From the NCBI RefSeq assembly GCF_001522545.3, contig NC_031770.1, forward strand, positions 8,472,044 through 8,536,043: DNA of 64,000 nucleotides, in the 5' to 3' direction. Below are positions 62,410 to 64,000 of the stretch, piece after piece. The position numbers and the translations under genes are program-made. The stretch's first letter is position 1; the number at the start of each line of letters is the position of its first letter. Under the pieces are notes generated by a model. The model saw only the letters and a list, made by a program, of their open reading frames with translations, searched no databases and was not told the DNA's origin. Origin of the DNA: Parus major (lineage: Eukaryota; Chordata; Aves; Passeriformes; Paridae).

Positions 62410-62745
62410 GTGTCTGTGTCAACAAAACAATCCTCAAAAATGTAAAGGACTGCTGCAAAGAGGAAGGCAATAATCAGATCTCCAAGCCTCTTGAAGATAG
62501 GACAAGAAGTAATGAGCTTAAATTGCAGTAAGAAAGATTCAGGTTAAAACCCTCTTGTGATAAGAACAGCGATGCCCTGCAGGACACTGCCTGGGGAGGT
62601 GGCAGCATATCCAGCACTGAAGGCCTTAAAACCCCAAAGATAAGCATTCTGTCAGGAATGACACAGGTGCCATGGGCCAGGGACAGCACAATTTACCTCT
62701 GGAAATCCCCTCCAGCCCTTTGAGGTGATGACTTTCCAGGGTTAT
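62410..62745 (+). mobile_element. ancient CR1 LINE 3' portion, sense
   Basis: In order the strand reads CCTCAAAAATGTAAAGGACT, GCTGCAAAGAGGAAGGCAAT, GATAGGACAAGAAGTAATGA, GCTTAAATTGCAGTAAGAAA, GATTCAGGTTAAAAC, then CTGCCTGGGGAGGTGGCAGC, CTGTCAGGAATGACACAGGT and CCCCTCCAGCCCTTTGAGG. This is the whole order of the 3' part of old amniote CR1 elements ('aaatatgtaaaaggct..', 'aggacaagaagtaatgg.cttaa.ttgcag.aag..agattt.ggtta', 'cct.gggaggt.gtgga', 'ctgtcagggatg', 'cccttccagcccta'). The 3' hairpin-and-repeat end is worn and the tail is not clear. The copy is colinear, with substitutions and small gaps. Confidence 0.85.
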
Positions 62746-63876
62746 GCACTTTGGGATGGTCTGCGATGTGAAGCTCTGGCAGAGATGTGCCTGTTGGAGA
62801 TATTCATCTGTGATAGAACCTCTGTGTTGTTAGGTCTGGGGAGGTCTAAAGAATGCTAAGTGTGTTTGGAGGAAATGAGAAGGAGCACATTAGCATGCCT
62901 AGCTCCAGGAAAAAACAATTTAGGCAAATTGGGTGCCATGAAGTCCAAGTCTTTCAATGGACCCTCTCCTTGTTTCCTGATTCACTCTCAGGGTGCATCA
63001 CCATCCAGCTTTCTTGTTTGCCACAGATATCCCTGAGGGTAAAAGTAGGAGAGTTGGACTGTTCCATTTGCACTGTCCAGCAAAACAGGAAATTGCCAAA
63101 ACTTTGAGAAGAGGGAAAAAAAGGATGGGCATGGGGGGAAATGCAGTGGAAGGAGAAAGGAAATTGAAGTATCAGGAGCCTTTAGAGGGCAGTAAGAATC
63201 CTTGGAGGGGAAAAATTAGGGGAAAAAAAGAAGACTGCAGTAGATGAGAGATGGAAATATTCCAGGATTTTGGTTGACAAACCTCACGACCACACTGAAT
63301 TTCCCAGGTATTTTTTATACCTGACTGGTTTCTAATAATGCCCGTGAACAGAGCTTTTGCTGAAAAGCTCAGGTGGATAGTAGTGGTATGACAAATATGT
63401 TTCTACTTGGCCCCTGCCAAGATATTAGTGGAAATTTGGTGTGATCTCTCTTTTAAACTCAGGATGGGATGATTTGCTTTTTTGGTATAAATATCAGGAG
63501 TCAGTAAAAAAAATGAAACCCAAAAACCTTGAAATGCTACCAAGTGCTTTCCTGTGCCATTGAATGGCTCCTCCCTGAGGAAAGAAACTGATTCCTGATC
63601 CCAGTATGTAAATTTTTGTGTGTGTGTCCATCTACATTTCTGGGCTGTGCAGGCCTGGGGTGCGTATAACGTGAAGGAAGAGGTGGAAGCAGGGGGATGA
63701 GCCCATGTGCCTGCTGCTCTGGAGGCTGCTGTCACCACCACAGTCCCACTCTCAGTGATAACTTTCTTGAGAACACTTTGACTCCCAGGCAAGCTGGGAA
63801 TTTGCTCCGTGTGAGCAAATCATGTCTAAATTTTGCCTCTTCACACTGCAAGGAAAACTCCCAATTTTATTTTCCA
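62746..63876. other. non-coding stretch
   Basis: No gene recognised. A short hairpin, CAGGTAT and ATACCTG around five T residues, lies near 63.31 kb. The minus-strand open frame of 129 codons at 63403-63792 has no recognisable domain. Confidence 0.5.
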
Positions 63877-63944
63877 GGCATTTCTCAAGGCAGTGACTCA
63901 AGGCAGTTTCTCAAAAGCATTTCTCAAAGCTTTTCTCAAGGCAG
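63877..63944 (+). repeat. degenerate 12-14-bp minisatellite
   Basis: Five successive variants of GGCA(G)TTTCTCAA occur with small length changes, then GGCAG. The array is short and irregular. Confidence 0.75.
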
Positions 63945-64000
63945 CACTCCTATCAAAAGATGCTCTTACATCGTCATTCATTAAACATTTGCTGTGTGAT

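Noticed and set aside
1..64000. CRISPR arrays, operons, ribosome binding sites, phage or insertion sequences
   Set aside because: No regularly spaced repeats, no dense coding, and the repeat content is vertebrate (CR1, MIR-like), so prokaryotic features do not apply.
1..64000. tRNA, rRNA, snRNA or 7SL-like genes
   Set aside because: I found no box A/box B pair, no snRNA or 5S wording and no cloverleaf-like stretch on either strand, though a covariance-model search was not possible.

Overview
The window looks like intergenic or deep-intronic DNA from a vertebrate, most probably a bird. It is moderately AT-rich. It has almost no young interspersed repeats. The recognisable repeats are old CR1 LINE relics, MIR-like SINE scraps and an amniote-wide palindromic repeat. 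No bacterial, archaeal or phage signature is present. I could not recognise an intact protein-coding gene, an exon of a known gene, or a tRNA, rRNA or snRNA. The open frames in the window (up to 171 codons) have no recognisable domain, most overlap another open frame on the opposite strand, and they read as chance frames.

Layout. 1-16.6 kb: plain AT-rich non-coding DNA with a 30-bp duplicated acidic repeat (4.13 kb), a (GTTA)n tract abutting a near-perfect hairpin (11.3 kb), a 20-bp tandem repeat carrying GATA motifs (14.4 kb) and a 12-bp-stem hairpin (16.65 kb). 16.7-30.7 kb: two MIR-like relics (18.4 and 22.3 kb), copies of a palindromic amniote repeat (25.0, 25.3 and 30.0 kb) and a GC-richer coding fossil at 26.6-27.3 kb that resembles a worn Ty3/gypsy-type gag or SCAN-like region. 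30.7-39 kb: several blocks that read like conserved non-coding elements, plus a short CR1 3' end (35.6 kb). 39.8-42.7 kb: two CR1 3' ends in opposite orientation, then a decayed reverse transcriptase of the L1/Tx1 type. 42.7-46.6 kb: the most AT-rich stretch, with a 24-bp perfect palindrome and a compound (CA)n/(TA)n microsatellite. 46.6-47.1 kb: a local rise in CpG with a TATA-like box, the best candidate for a promoter or strong regulatory element. 49.2-49.96 kb: an antisense CR1 ORF2 fossil, followed by a perfect HNF1-type palindrome at 50.32 kb. 51.3-60.5 kb: four more blocks resembling conserved non-coding elements, and a 156-base assembly gap (59,066-59,221). 62.4-62.75 kb: a sense CR1 3' portion.

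The overall picture is a gene-poor region whose function, if any, is likely cis-regulatory. I found no new gene system. The items most worth checking are the L1/Tx1-type fossil in a probable bird genome, the gag/SCAN-like fossil, the CpG-rich candidate element and the series of putative conserved blocks. Calls of repeats and conserved elements rest on recall of family consensus sequences, not on a database search.
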